In this document: positions 1 through 11,638 of the stretch, piece after piece
Layout of the letters: every line of letters begins with the position of its first letter
How positions within the stretch are numbered: position 1 is the stretch's first letter
DNA from: Solenopsis invicta
Lineage: Eukaryota; Arthropoda; Insecta; Hymenoptera; Formicidae
Assembly: GCF_016802725.1 (NCBI RefSeq)
Contig: NC_052667.1
Location: forward strand, 6,786,501-6,850,500
Direction of reading: 5' to 3'
Length of the DNA: 64,000 bases
The notes under the pieces: generated by a model
Database searches by the model: none
The model's input: only the letters and a program-made list of their open reading frames with translations
What the model was told of the DNA's origin: nothing
Position numbers and translations under genes: made by a program

Positions 1-255
1 TGAAAATGTACTACGAATATTATTGTGGGCAAAAATTAAAGTAACTTATTAAAATATTCATAAACTTTATGATTAGTACAAGTTACAATATTCTTGATAA
101 TTTAAACTATTGAAGTAAAATATTATTTTACTTCTCGTATAATATTCATACATCATCAGGAGTGAGCATATTATAACCTTATTATTACTATTACTTAACA
201 TTTCAGGAATATTATTAAATTTAACATTAAATAATATTGTAGCGCTTACAGAGTA
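1..255. mobile_element. Right part of an AT-rich inverted-repeat transposon, cut by window edge
   Basis: The stretch ending in aataatattgtagcgctta (about 230-249) matches the right end of the element at 24871-25240 (aatattgtagtgcttata). The body is the same AATATT-rich sequence. The left end would lie before position 1. Non-coding, MITE-like. Confidence 0.55.
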
Positions 256-309
256 TAAGTGCTACCACCAGATACTCGAATAATATCGAATAATATCGAA
301 ACGTCTGTT

Positions 310-1260
310 TAAAATCAGCTTGAAAACACGTCGGCGAAGCGCTCTTTCCCAGCTCACCCCGTATATCGAAAACATTGCGGAAACGTCGCTTACATTCTCA
401 CAGGCCGTGGCTGAAGGATGTCACGCGTGGCGAAGGGCTGCTCTCTCTCTCTTTCTCTCTCTCTCTTTCTCTTTCACTTCCACGTCACGTGTCGGAAGAG
501 TACTCCCACGGCCTCCGGTTCCCCGCGGACGCGATCTATTCTCAATGATGCTCGATCCGCGACGCCATCGCCGTCGATGCACCGTCGATCATCCACCCGA
601 AGGACGGTTCACCACCACGCGCACGACGCTGCGAGCTTACCGTATCACGCGCGTACCACACGACCGGCGACCACGGGCGCCCGTACGCACTGACGCCGAC
701 GCGGGACACGGACCAACCTAGGGATCAACGCCGCGGCCATCTTGCCGCCTGAAACTAGCGGGATCGATGGGACGCTGCGAGCGTCTCCTGTCGGTAGGGC
801 GCGACACGACACGACCTTCTCTCGGTCAGATGTTTACCTTCCCATCCCTCCTGCCCCGCCGCATTTTTAGCCCGCACCATTTACGAAAACAAAAAATCCC
901 ACAACGAAACCTCTCGAATGAGGTTCGTTTTATGATTCGCGCTCGAGTTTCCGGAGTCGAACGACCGCTCTATCGCGCGACTGCGAGTAGAACGACCTCT
1001 TTATTGCCCGCGCTCCATTTAAATTCTTCCCGAAAAGGGTTAATTCGAAGCGGTTGATTCCCACGTCTCCGACGTCTCGCGCGTCATCCTTGACCTCGTG
1101 TCGAAAGGGAACGCGCGATCGTCGCTCGGTGCGCAAACGTTTCTCACCGGTTTGGTATACGCAAACAAGAAATCACGTGAAATATTCAGCGAATACGGCG
1201 ATGATGCACGACCAGCAATCGTCGAACATCGATCCAACGTTCAAAAATATTATCGAAAGC
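310..1260. promoter_or_regulatory. CpG-rich block, possible promoter or 5' leader
   Basis: A GC-rich, CG-rich block stands out of AT-rich surroundings. It has a CT tract (441-477) and, on the minus strand, aagatggccgc within 731-747, which resembles the YY1/Pho element often found at transcription starts. Short open frames occur on both strands but none has recognisable protein features. No gene is assigned. Confidence 0.35.
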
Positions 1261-1965
1261 GCCTGATTGTGTGCAAATAAACGAGTCTTGCATTAAGCAC
1301 GTAAAAATTCTTTCATTACATTTGAAAGTTTCCGCGGATTTCTTCCGAGGATTTAAATCTTGAGAAATCGAAGCGAAAGTAATTAAAAAAAAAATAAAAA
1401 AAAAATCGTGTATTTTTAATCCTAGAAAGTCACTCATATTTCTCTGACGTTAATAGCATTCTGGGTAAAAATTCACATAATTAAGAATTTTATTTTACAT
1501 TTTTGTCTCTCTTATGGAATGCAAGACGTTAAAATAACTAAACTAATATAAAAAAAATTTTATTAAATATTATTTTTAAACCATTAAAATTCTTATAACA
1601 AAAACTGTAGCTAGATTTGAATTTTAGTACTTGTATAAAAATTCATTCCATAAAAATTTTTTTTTCAGATTTTATATTTTGCAAGATGTTAGAATAATAA
1701 CTGAACTAATACTATTTTAATGTAAATAAAATTCTTATTAAATATTATTTCAAACTATCAAAATTTTAATAATAAAAATTGTACTAAACCTACATGAAAA
1801 TTTATTAAGATATTATAAAGGTTAACCTGCAGTAACACTAGGATTAACAGTCACAATATTTCATGTGAAAAATGGTATTTTTTGTTCCTACAAACCTGGA
1901 TAATTTATCACTTTTTCATCCATCTACACTATTTAAAATGGTAATATTTCTAAAAAATCTGAATA

Positions 1966-2330
1966 TACACTAAGAGAAAAAAGTGGTTACACAATTATCA
2001 TAAATTAACTATAATTTACAGTCATTTTCAGTATCAGTTACATATTTAAACCATATTTTAACCATACAAATTATAGCTATTAATTATTATTAGCTCGTAA
2101 ATTATAAGTGAATATTTTAAGAAATAGCTACAATGATTATAATTGTGCGATTATATTTACTATGTTAATTTTACTTTTATCATCCATAGCTTTTAATATT
2201 TTATTATATTAATATCTGAAATTATCATAATTAGTAATAAAACTTCTTCCACTAGTTAAAACTATAAGTACAAAGTTATTATTACTAACGTTATAAAGAA
2301 AAAGGTGGTGTTATGGCCATCCATTTACAT
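1966..2330. mobile_element. MITE-like repeat, family also at 36341-37305
   Basis: The left end (tacactaagagaaaaaagtgg) and much of the body, such as the stretches around ttttaaccatacaaattata and aattagtaataaaact, match the copies at 36341-36899 and 36900-37305. The element is AT-rich and non-coding. The right boundary is approximate. Confidence 0.5.
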
Positions 2331-2580
2331 TTTATGCAACAACTTTGTTAATAATCATTATTTTATATTGAAACTTAACGATTATATTCATCAAAGTATT
2401 GTTTAACAGAGGCTAAACTCAACGTTATGAAATACTAATTACATTGAATATTATTTATAAAAATATAGCAATATATCCATAATAAGGTCAAAAAGGAACA
2501 GGAGGAATGGTAATATGGACCAATACAAAAATAAATTCAAAAATTGAATTTGTTATAAAATCATATTATTTTTAATTTTT

Positions 2581-2670
2581 CTGCGTTCAGAAACATTAGA
2601 GATATCATCTTATACTTGTTTAACACTAATAATAAGAATGAAATAACATCTGTAATGTTTTTGAACGCAG
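2581..2670. mobile_element. 90-bp MITE with terminal inverted repeats
   Basis: The left end ctgcgttcagaaacattaga is mirrored by the right end (tctgtaatgttttt then gaacgcag), giving about 22-bp inverted repeats with two mismatches. The element has no coding capacity. Confidence 0.7.
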
Positions 2671-3339
2671 CCCCTGTAGAGCGACAATCGATCTATCGAA
2701 GAATTATTTCGATACGAAAATCTCGATAATACCCATTTTACCAGCACGTCAGATGATTATTAACAAAACGCTATGCTACTGTTCAACTTTGTAACTCGAA
2801 ATGTGTACAGACAAATAAAAAGTTAAATAATAAAAAAAAAATACTCGAACGTATTAACACATATATTCATATGTCAATTCGCTCAAGTAATAAAAATAAT
2901 GAGGTAATTAAATATTTAAAGTGTACCTTGAAAAAATGTTTAAATGCTTGAAGATAAAAAATGCCACATAACAATCGACTATTGTATATTAGCGTCATTA
3001 GTTACATAACAGCATAAATGATCCCACAAATAACCACTAAAATTTATCATCTAATAACAAAGATAATACGAGTGACCATAATACCTGCACGGCTTATAAT
3101 ATGTACCACTTCTTCTATCAATAACACTATAAAAATCTTAATCACAATTATTTTATTTCTTTCCTCTCAGTGTACTTTCAGGTTTCTAAAACAAATGTCT
3201 GTTTATTTTGAAGAAAAAATAAAATATACAATTAATCACACAAATTGTAGATAAAAATTCTTTAATTTTTAAAATTTTTAACTGTTTTTAATAGACACAG
3301 ATAAAAAAAATGAATGAATTTTCTCTTTCTCCGATATTG

Positions 3340-4570
3340 CGTTGTATCGGTCGTGTACCTTTTGCGGACCGCAATACGATCGAGCCGGTCACTTACGAGA
3401 GTGCCGCACGTGTCGGTAGAACTGGGTAGAACTGTGTGTGCGCGGAGCTCAGGCGTATGCTCCGAGAATATCGCGTTACGGAGCGGAGCTTAAAGTCAAC
3501 CACAAAAAAAGGAAAACGACTCTTAAGCGAGGGAGGTACGTCTACGCGCGTCGTATGTTTATGCTGGCAATTACACACGTAGTGCGTGTACTACGATCCA
3601 CGCGTCGTTGATAGTGCCGCGAAACTTGAAGCGATGACGATCGTTGCCGCTGGATCATCCTACGATAATCTACCTTGTCGTCCTACAAAGACACAGGTCC
3701 GTTTCATACATTCCATACGGTAAATGCGAAAGAGTAAACATCCGATCTCTGCCAGACTTCTTATATTTCGAAGGCGTTTCATGTTTCTGGTGTGCTGATC
3801 ATCGCTGTTAGTATACAAACGCCGAAGGCACTCCGAGATCAGACGCAAACATTCGCTACAGTCAACGTGGCGCAAAACACATCAACAAACCGTAGCCTCC
3901 GGGGGAGGGCGCGTGACAGATTCCGTTCAAGTTCCTCGCGGGGCGAGAGAATTTCGCCGGGCCTACGTACCTTGTTTGTCCAAAAAAAGTTATATACGCT
4001 GCTGAGACTCGGTCCGGCTCGGCTCGACTCAACTCCGTGATTCAACTCGTACACGGTGCGTGCGTGCGTGCGTAAGTGTCAGACAGAACTCATCACACCA
4101 CGTTACAACGCGCGTCAGAAGAGAGTACTCGCGGACCGTTGGAAGCCCGACTCGGAACAGCCGGTACGCGGCCGCGGATCTCAATATAGACGGCCGGCCT
4201 GCGCGCGGACCAATCGGACGGCGAGTCGCAGTGGGCGGGGATGTGGCGTGATCCTCGGTGACGTCACGCGCCCGCCGACCCTGCCGATCGATAACTCGAA
4301 ACTCGCGCGCGCTACGTTCGCACGAATTTCACGCTGACGCGAGATGCACCGACGCGGCGATCGATGGTACGTACACACGTGTGTGCGCGCTCGCTGCAAT
4401 TTTTTTTCTTTTTCTTTTTCTCCGTCAATCGCGCACGAAATCCGCCGAATCGGATTGCGGCTCCGTGCAAGTGATCGCGAAATCGATGGATGAACACTTT
4501 CGATAGAAATCGATAACGTTGCTCTTTATTCGCGCTCTTTTATTCGAACGACGAGGTTTTTATCAGGTGA
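3340..4570. promoter_or_regulatory. CpG-rich block with splice donors on both strands
   Basis: This GC-rich block has a minus-strand donor at 3396 (ctctc then gtaagt) and a plus-strand donor at 4567 (tatcag then gtgaga), as would be expected of untranslated first exons. A run of tgcg repeats is at 4056-4073. A leftward transcript starting here would have its body before position 1; a rightward one is not supported by any coding exon. No protein is assigned. Confidence 0.35.
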
Positions 4571-5819
4571 GACTGAAGGTAACGCAGTAAATTTATCGAC
4601 GGCGTACAGAATTATAGCGCATGAAAAAAAGATCGTACGATCGATCTGCGGACGATCTGTTGCGACTTGAATTTGCGGAGAGCTGATTGTTAATTTAAAA
4701 GTCCATGCAAATTACACAAAAAAGGAATTAACATGAAATCAACAATCATTATTTTTATATAAGCAAAAAAATATAAAATTTTATTTAGGAACAATTAATC
4801 TTGATTAATCTTAAACAAATATATATAACTTACATAAAAAAATTTTATCTCTGTGAAATTGTCCTCACTTCTTCGAAATTTGAAAAAAAGTTTTGGGTGC
4901 CGCACCCCCCAAAAGTTCTCAATCGATATTACAGAGTTGTTAGCGGTCGGAAAAAATCGGGAAATCAAAAAATTTCAGAGAATTTAAAAATAGGCAAAAG
5001 ACGGTGAATCAAAAAATTTATTAATTTATTAATTTAAGAAAAAATTAATTACTGCAATTCTAAATTTTCAAATTTTATTTTTTTAATTATCAAACATCAT
5101 TTTTAAAATTATTTAAGGAAACTGAAAGTATTTTTAATAATTTTTAATTTTTAAACGATTTGCAGAAAGCCATTAACAGACGTAGTTAAAAAGGAAAACT
5201 ATAATACCATGACTTTTGCATCGTTGATATAGAAGTTTTACATACTAACGATGTTTCATAAATCATTCATTACACGATTATAAAAAAATTATATAAAATA
5301 TTTGCAAAATGCTTCAGTAATTATGCATTTTTTGAATAAATTTACAACAAAAGACGTTTTATCTTTATTTCGTATATAAATATTGTTAATAATGTTAAGA
5401 TAAAGAAACTTCTAATTAAAATGGTAATAATAGAACATGAATTAAAAATATAATAAAAATGTTTCAGTGAAATAATTAAATCTCAACAATGCGCATAATC
5501 AAAAAATGGACGAGTTTAAGGCTACGATTCACTTAACATTACAAACACTTCGAACCATTCTTTGATTGGTAAGTCGTAAAATTTTTTTATTTCAATTAGT
5601 CAGTCAAATGTTTTCAAACATTTGTAGCATCAAATTACATATTTCAGGAATAGATGAAAAAAATAAATGCTCGTCTCTTAAAGGTGCATTGAAAAGGTCA
5701 ATGCTCCTTTCAAAAGTGTAACAGTTTTTATCTTACAAATGATTTAAAAATGTGTAAAAAAATATGATTAAAACTTTATTTTATATTATTTTCATATATT
5801 AAAAAAATTTTGTTATTAA

Positions 5820-6058
5820 CACTATGCACGCGAGGCCTTTTTCGTTCGGGCGAACCAGCAACTCGAGACAATTTCGAAAATCTCGAATTGCTATATTAGG
5901 AAAGCATTTTACAAATACTTTAAAATCATTTTATACTCAAACAAACGTATACAAATAATAAAATTTCATCAATTTATTTATTTTTACATTGAATACAACA
6001 ATGCTCGAATGGAAGCATCAAACCAGGCGCCGCAGCGGCGTCGCTCGAGTGCAAAGGG
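5820..6058. mobile_element. TTAA-flanked MITE, possibly piggyBac-derived
   Basis: TTAA lies on both sides (5816-5819 and 6059-6062). The ends are imperfect mirror images: cactatgcacgcgag on the left and cgctcgagtgcaaaggg on the right. The 239-bp body is non-coding. Duplication of TTAA is the insertion hallmark of piggyBac elements. The inverted repeat is imperfect, so the boundary call is moderate. Confidence 0.5.
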
Positions 6059-6257
6059 TTAATAAAAAATTTCAATATTCTTTATTTCTATTAAGTGATT
6101 CTTTTCGGCTTGAGTCACAGAATTTTTCCAAAAAATGACCAAGAAAAATTAAGAAATTTTTTTTCCGTTTCGCAAATAACTCCGTATTAGGAAAAATATC
6201 TATTAATTAAAACCGCATAAAAAAATCAAAATAATCATATTTTGATTTTTAAATGAC

Positions 6258-6631
6258 TTATTCTCAAACAACACACAACATTTAATACATTTTTATAAAT
6301 ATTGATTACTATTTATTTTTGCAAAATATTATATAAATATTTTATACATGTTTTATATGTATACATGAAAGGGATAAATCATAAAATCATTATTCACTAT
6401 GTTATTAAAATATAAAAAAGTAAAAAAATGAAATATTTATAGTAATTTTATACTAACTTTAGGAATAAATATTCTTACGATATTTATGATAAAGCTTATG
6501 ACCTATTCAGTTTAAGATCACAAAAATATTTACAAAATGTTTCGATAAATATTTATAACATATTTATAAAATATTTAAATAATTATAAATATTTTGTAAA
6601 TCCCTTTTATAAATATTGTGTGCTGTGTAGA
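6258..6631. mobile_element. Palindromic AT-rich MITE-like element
   Basis: The left end (caacacacaacatttaatac, then ttataaat) is mirrored on the right by aaatattgtgtgctgtgtag. Internal blocks rich in aaatattttata also mirror each other. Non-coding; ends approximate. Confidence 0.5.
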
Positions 6632-7185
6632 TTGAAATAAATTATTGAAATAGATTATTTGAAATTATCAAATTCTTTTTTAGAAGACATTCTATTCTTG
6701 CTTGAATGAAACAATGATTGTTAATTTAATACTAATTTTTTTGTGTAAATAAACCCCACATATATTCGCGTATCGTGACGCACAAATTCTTGACAAAGTG
6801 ATAAAATGTATTCAATTTTATAAAAATACCGGCTATTAATTTAAATAAAAACGATAAAATAACAAAACAACTTGACAAATTAGATGATTGCAATTTACAC
6901 ATTAAATATTATACCTACGTATATTAAAAATATATATTAAACATTATTAAAAATAAAATCAAAAACGTATTGTCCATTTGAGATCAACGCGAGCTCCTAC
7001 GATGCAATTTTTCTTCTAATTCCTGCACTTTGACATTTCATAAATGCCGTAGCCAAATTAAAATCATGCTATTAAATCGAAAGGAATCAAAACGCCTGAT
7101 CTGGAATGGATTGCGTCACGGCAGAGGGATATATTTGCGCGCAGTAAAATTACAGTAAAGTTACTGACAGGATTAACATTTAAAC

Positions 7186-7191
7186 TTTATT
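7186..7191 (-). terminator. AATAAA polyadenylation signal for the 1336-aa gene
   Basis: TTTATT on the plus strand reads AATAAA on the gene strand, about 400 bases after the stop codon at 7590. It is the first such hexamer seen downstream of the stop. It implies a short 3' UTR that includes a (TC)n tract (7269-7311 on plus). Confidence 0.5.
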
Positions 7192-7589
7192 AAAACCAAC
7201 AACAGAGTAACAAGAGCAACAACAACAAGTCGATGTGCCTCAAACAGCCCGCGGCAACTGCATCCCTCGCTCTTTCTCTCGCTCTCTCTCTCTCTTTTTT
7301 TTCTCTCTCCCTATTCTCGTTTCTTACAAAAAAAATCAATCTGCCTCGTGTATCACCCTACCAACGCCGACCACGTCGAGCTCGGGCGAGCGCATCTCGA
7401 ATGCGATCGTCACTGCGAACGAGCGAGTGCCTGGAGACCTGCGACATTAGTAACATTTGCAAATAAACACACAGGATTAGAGGCGTTACCGTGGGTGACG
7501 ATGACGATGACGGTGACGGTGAACGGGACGCACGTCCCATCCGCGATCCCCGCAAACACAGAGGAATTACACATAAAATCCCATTCGCG

Positions 7590-10500
7590 CTAATGATCGG
7601 TCGGGCAGCTCCTCGCGGGCGCCACTACGATCGCTACAAGCAATGCAAGAAGACAAGCGAGCAAGAGCGTGGTGCACGTCGTTACCGGGTCGATTAAGAG
7701 GTTAGTGACACGGGGAACGAGCGCATCGCCGTGCCCGACGCGATCAAGCTCGCACACTGTGCGCTCACCTTCGCGGCTCGCCCCGCTTGGCGCGTCTCCG
7801 CCTCGCGCCTCGATTCCGCTAGGCAGTACCACGGTTTCCTCCTGATCGCGTTCCTGCTCCTGCCTCAGGTCGTCGGCGATCAGACCGATCTCGCGGATCG
7901 CACCTGCCTCGCTCTCGTCCGCGCTGGTCACGGTGGTGATGACGGCAGCAACGTCGGTAAACGGCGTTACGTCGCGAACGCTCCTTCCGCGTCTAGTACC
8001 TAGATCCTCGATCTCCCGCTCGTGCTCGTAGAGACTGGCCGCGGCCAGCTGCAGGTCGCGTACGGCCCTAGACAAGTCCAGCTCCGCGTCAGCGGTGGAG
8101 GTGTCCTCGTTAAGTTGGTCCCCGTCGTCGTTGCTCGTCAAGGAATCGCGCTTTGAAGCTGCACGAACCGTCTCCTCGAGCCTCTGAATGACGACAGGCC
8201 GCTCGTCGCTCGTCGGCTCGTCCTGACTGTATGGCGTGGAGCTGCTGCGCGTGCTACCACTTTGGTCCTCGATCTCGGAGCCACGTGACACCGAGGAACT
8301 CTTGCGAGTGGATAGACGACTATCTCGGAGGCGGTCGGCCACGTCGCCGAAGGCCTCCGCGATCAGCTTGACATTCTCGTCCGCCACACGGAGATAGAAA
8401 TCCAAGTTGCTGGCTGCCGGCGTCGAGGCCGACGAAGACCTCGCGGAATTCGAATCGGTCGGGCTCGTCGTCGTCTTCTCGCTTTCGACATTCCGCTCGT
8501 CGTTGGCACGCTGCGACCCTGAATACTGGCTACCCAGTGAGCGCACACGCACGCTCACCAGAGGAGGAGGAGGAGGAGGAGCAGGAGGTTCGTCGACCTC
8601 GAGTGCGACGTCCAAGACGTTCGACTTGTCAGCGGTGGCAACAATGTTCGCGTTCGACGATTCGATCGTTGCTTCATCGTCGCTTCTTATCAAATTAACT
8701 AAATCTTGGCAGAGGCGACTGTACGCAGTGAAATCCGTCTCCGTGTTACAGTCGTTGCTGGCTGCTGAAGCGTTGGAATCCGCGGGCAGGTATTCGTGCC
8801 AAAATCTATCGTTTAGCATGGCCTTTGAAGACAGCATGACGTCGGATAGCTCCGCGACACCCGACTCCTTTTCCTTCTTAGGACTCTCCCGCGTATTCGT
8901 CGCCGCCGCCGTCGTTTCCGGCGACACGTAGCTGCACAGTTTCTTTCGGTACGCGCCCACCGCCGGATGATTGCCGTTGATATCCATGTCGCCTTTAACC
9001 GCCAGCTCCTTCCACCTGTGCGCATCATTGTCGGACAGCTCGCCATCGCTCACGACGCGTCTGAGATATTCCGGCCGCTCGGGCGTCGCGGCGAAGCTCC
9101 TCGCAACGTCCTGAATCTCGTCTTTGATGGCGTCGAGACTGGGCTCGCGTCGCAGGTGAATTCGATCGTGATTGATCAGCCCGTAAAGATTGGCCGACAA
9201 CGATCTAACGGCGCGTTTCTTCTTCATGCCGCGAGTGACGACCTCCGGGGACTGCTCCCTCGCGAGGACGTCGGTCTTGCTCTCCGCGACGTTCCGTGCC
9301 GTGACGGCGTCCTTCCTAAGGGCTCTGTAAGCCAGATCGTCCGTGACGACGTCCGGTTCGCATTGCGGTATGTACGGCGACCGCGGCTGTTCCAACTTGG
9401 TCGGCGTCGTGTGCAGGTAATCGCTCTCGGTCGCCGCGGTGACCGGTCCGAGCGGTATACCGAACGGCGGCTGCGGATCGACTATCCGGAGCGTGTTGTT
9501 GGCGTGACTTATGCTGCGGAATACCACGTCGTCTCGAGTCACATCCGGCTCGTCCCGACGGGACGAGTAGGCCGACGGCAGGCGCACGAGGTCGTCCGCC
9601 GAGTCCCGCCGCGAGAGGACGGGCGAGGCGATGAGATAGCTGATACTGGACAGAGTCGATTGCCCCGCGATGTCCGAGAGCGACGTGGGTCTATCCTTAG
9701 GATGCATCCTTCGATAGGCCATGTCGTCCGTCGTCCTGTCCGGCGAGTCCGGCGCGAGCACGGCCGCGTCGAGCTCGCTTTTACCTTGCTTCTGAGTAAA
9801 CTCCTCCATGCTCCGACGCTCCGCGCGATCAAGCAGATCCTCGTCGCCGAGGCGAAGGCTGTTGTATATCGCCTCCAGCTCGCACAGAGCTTCCTCGAGG
9901 TTCTTCGAGCTTCTCCGTCTCTCCAGAGCTTCCTCGGCCGGTGTCATTTCTCTGCCGTTCTCTTTCTTGCTACCCACGGCACGATTGTCGACGTCATACG
10001 TCGACGGGATGATGGTACGCGAGATATGTTGTTCGCAGATCGGAGATCTTCCAGATGACCAATCGGACGCAGATGCGTGCGATGAAATCGTCTCATGATG
10101 TTTATCCGTTTCGCAGATGTTCGCTGATTTATTCTTGGCCTTGTGCACGCGGTAATTCGCGTCGTTGCGATTCAGCTGATCGTTGCGAATGTTTCGGCGC
10201 CTCGTCGTCTCGATTTCCTTGTAGGCCGACTCGTTCGCGCAGTGATAACTCGAGTTATACTTATTATTTACGCGTTCCAGCGAATTATAGAATTCCGCTT
10301 TAGGATTCGGACTCCTTAACTCACGTTCCATCGTATCGCGCCAGGCGATTTCGTTGTTCGATCCGTATCGCACCTGCGATGGAAAGTTCTTCCAATCTGG
10401 TTTCGTTGTTCCGCTTGCAATATTAGTCTTATTGTCTTCTTGCTTAAAATAGTTTGGCACATTTTGGTGTCTGTTGATCGGATAGGAACTGTATCCGAAC

Positions 10501-11600
10501 GCGCGATAACGAGGATCCCTCGGGGGTGGCTCGGGCGGCTGATTGTCCGAATTGATCAATCGGCAATCGACGGCGTAGTCGAACGGTTCCGTGTAATGGC
10601 ACGCGTTTTTCGCGGGATATGTAAAGAAGTTGCCGGCAACTCGATGGCCGTCCGCGTACACGTCGCTGCTGTGATGCCGCGAGATCTTCCCATAAGTGTT
10701 GTTTTGATTCAAATCCGTGATGTATTGTCCCGTGGAATACCTCCTGACGTCGCCCATAATTTCGGGATGCGGGAAACCCACGTGTTCCGCGCTCCGCAAA
10801 CTTTCCGCGGAGGATTTTTGAACGGGCAACGCGCGACCGCTCGAATACGCGCCCGAACGGCGGGGATGTATGGGCGGGCGACACAATCCGTTCGTATCGG
10901 CGTAAACAGCACGTTCCTTATCTTCGAGATAGTCCGAGGGACACCTTTTGTTATATAGGTCGTTTAAAGCGTCGCCGCTGCCATTGCCTTCGTCCCGAGA
11001 TAAGCGCTTGATATAACGCTCCGTTCGAGCGGCACGAGTTCTCCGATTGCACATATTGTTCCTCTGGCCGTTCTGCGCGTTATCCGCGGTGTGAAATCTG
11101 TTTAGCGAGCCGCTGGATCTGCGACAGTCCTCGTCGGAACTGCTGCCAGCGCACAGATGATCCCTCTTCGCTTCGGCTCGAGCCTTCAGTTTGTTCCTTC
11201 GAAACTTTTTCCCCAAGCCGTCCAACGAGCCGTCGCTGCTGCGCGAATGCAGCGAATCTCGACGCGGGTCCGTCGTGTGGCGAACATTATTTTCAACTCT
11301 TCTCCGTTTATCACGCTCCGAGTTGTTCTCTATCGAATGAAGGACGACACCGTCGACCTGCCTGAATTTAGTAGGCTTTCTCGGTGTCTTTTTGCAGTAG
11401 ACAATCTCCTCGTCATTCGAGGAACTGTCATAATCCTTTATCGAAGAGATTCGTCGCAGAATTCCACCCAAAGACCATTTCTTGTCTTTCTTCTTGTCCG
11501 ACGCGCTGGGTACTGCGTCGCAAACTGGTAAACGCCGAGTTGGAGGCAAGAGACCGTCCATCCTCAGTATATCCCTCTTGCGCAGCCCCTTTTTCTCCAT
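7590..11600 (-). CDS. Tail-anchored low-complexity protein of unknown function, 1336 aa
   Basis: This is a single uninterrupted 4 kb coding exon. The start is the ATG at 11598-11600, in good context (acc before, G after); codons further upstream are non-ATG. The N terminus is basic and serine-rich (KKWSLGGILRRISSIKDYDS, about residues 40-60), and a long polar region follows. A charged helical stretch lies near residues 549-600 (EEALCELEAIYNSLRLGDED). Three related motifs sit about 60 residues apart: TTDDMAYRRMHP (about 627), TRDDVVFRSISH (about 685) and VTDDLAYRALRK (about 748). Then come a proline run (PPAPPPPPPL, about 1005-1014) and one hydrophobic helix (TTLLLACLLALLVAIVVA, about 1306-1327) with a 9-residue luminal tail. 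The build is that of a tail-anchored protein with a large cytosolic part, perhaps a scaffold at an organelle or nuclear membrane. The tail SCPTDH does not match the canonical KASH ending. I do not recognise the family. It lies on the same strand as para, 17 kb downstream of it. Confidence 0.9.
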   Translation of the reverse strand: MEKKGLRKRDILRMDGLLPPTRRLPVCDAVPSASDKKKDKKWSLGGILRRISSIKDYDSSSNDEEIVYCKKTPRKPTKFRQVDGVVLHSIENNSERDKRRRVENNVRHTTDPRRDSLHSRSSDGSLDGLGKKFRRNKLKARAEAKRDHLCAGSSSDEDCRRSSGSLNRFHTADNAQNGQRNNMCNRRTRAARTERYIKRLSRDEGNGSGDALNDLYNKRCPSDYLEDKERAVYADTNGLCRPPIHPRRSGAYSSGRALPVQKSSAESLRSAEHVGFPHPEIMGDVRRYSTGQYITDLNQNNTYGKISRHHSSDVYADGHRVAGNFFTYPAKNACHYTEPFDYAVDCRLINSDNQPPEPPPRDPRYRAFGYSSYPINRHQNVPNYFKQEDNKTNIASGTTKPDWKNFPSQVRYGSNNEIAWRDTMERELRSPNPKAEFYNSLERVNNKYNSSYHCANESAYKEIETTRRRNIRNDQLNRNDANYRVHKAKNKSANICETDKHHETISSHASASDWSSGRSPICEQHISRTIIPSTYDVDNRAVGSKKENGREMTPAEEALERRRSSKNLEEALCELEAIYNSLRLGDEDLLDRAERRSMEEFTQKQGKSELDAAVLAPDSPDRTTDDMAYRRMHPKDRPTSLSDIAGQSTLSSISYLIASPVLSRRDSADDLVRLPSAYSSRRDEPDVTRDDVVFRSISHANNTLRIVDPQPPFGIPLGPVTAATESDYLHTTPTKLEQPRSPYIPQCEPDVVTDDLAYRALRKDAVTARNVAESKTDVLAREQSPEVVTRGMKKKRAVRSLSANLYGLINHDRIHLRREPSLDAIKDEIQDVARSFAATPERPEYLRRVVSDGELSDNDAHRWKELAVKGDMDINGNHPAVGAYRKKLCSYVSPETTAAATNTRESPKKEKESGVAELSDVMLSSKAMLNDRFWHEYLPADSNASAASNDCNTETDFTAYSRLCQDLVNLIRSDDEATIESSNANIVATADKSNVLDVALEVDEPPAPPPPPPLVSVRVRSLGSQYSGSQRANDERNVESEKTTTSPTDSNSARSSSASTPAASNLDFYLRVADENVKLIAEAFGDVADRLRDSRLSTRKSSSVSRGSEIEDQSGSTRSSSTPYSQDEPTSDERPVVIQRLEETVRAASKRDSLTSNDDGDQLNEDTSTADAELDLSRAVRDLQLAAASLYEHEREIEDLGTRRGRSVRDVTPFTDVAAVITTVTSADESEAGAIREIGLIADDLRQEQERDQEETVVLPSGIEARGGDAPSGASREGERTVCELDRVGHGDALVPRVTNLLIDPVTTCTTLLLACLLALLVAIVVAPARSCPTDH

Positions 11601-11638
11601 GGTATATATCACCAAATTTCCTTGAGATGCTAAAATAT
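11601..11638 (-). other. 5' UTR segment with upstream splice acceptor
   Basis: Just upstream of the ATG of the 1336-residue protein, the minus strand has a strong pyrimidine tract ending tttctttcag (acceptor at 11639-11640). This implies that the coding exon is preceded by an intron and that the leader begins elsewhere, most simply in the CpG-rich island at 13140-14280. Confidence 0.6.

Larger units (their letters stand above)
4571..7185. other. AT-rich intergenic DNA with transposon relics
   Basis: No coding exon is seen. It contains a TTAA-flanked element (5820-6058) and an AT-rich palindromic element (about 6258-6631). The remainder is AT-rich sequence without clear features. Confidence 0.6.

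Noticed and set aside
320..721. 133-codon plus-strand frame in a CpG-rich block
   Set aside because: Begins in ordinary DNA, passes through a CT microsatellite and has a second overlapping frame; no protein signature.
8407..8931. A 174-codon plus-strand frame
   Set aside because: Also antisense to the same gene; no start context, domain or splice sites support it.
8967..10058. A 363-codon open frame on the plus strand
   Set aside because: It lies antisense to the 1336-residue coding exon. CG-rich coding DNA commonly leaves long antisense frames open, and this one is Arg/Val-rich without a domain.
10440..10958. Plus-strand frame of 172 codons and overlapping minus frame
   Set aside because: Shadows of the 1336-residue protein in other frames.
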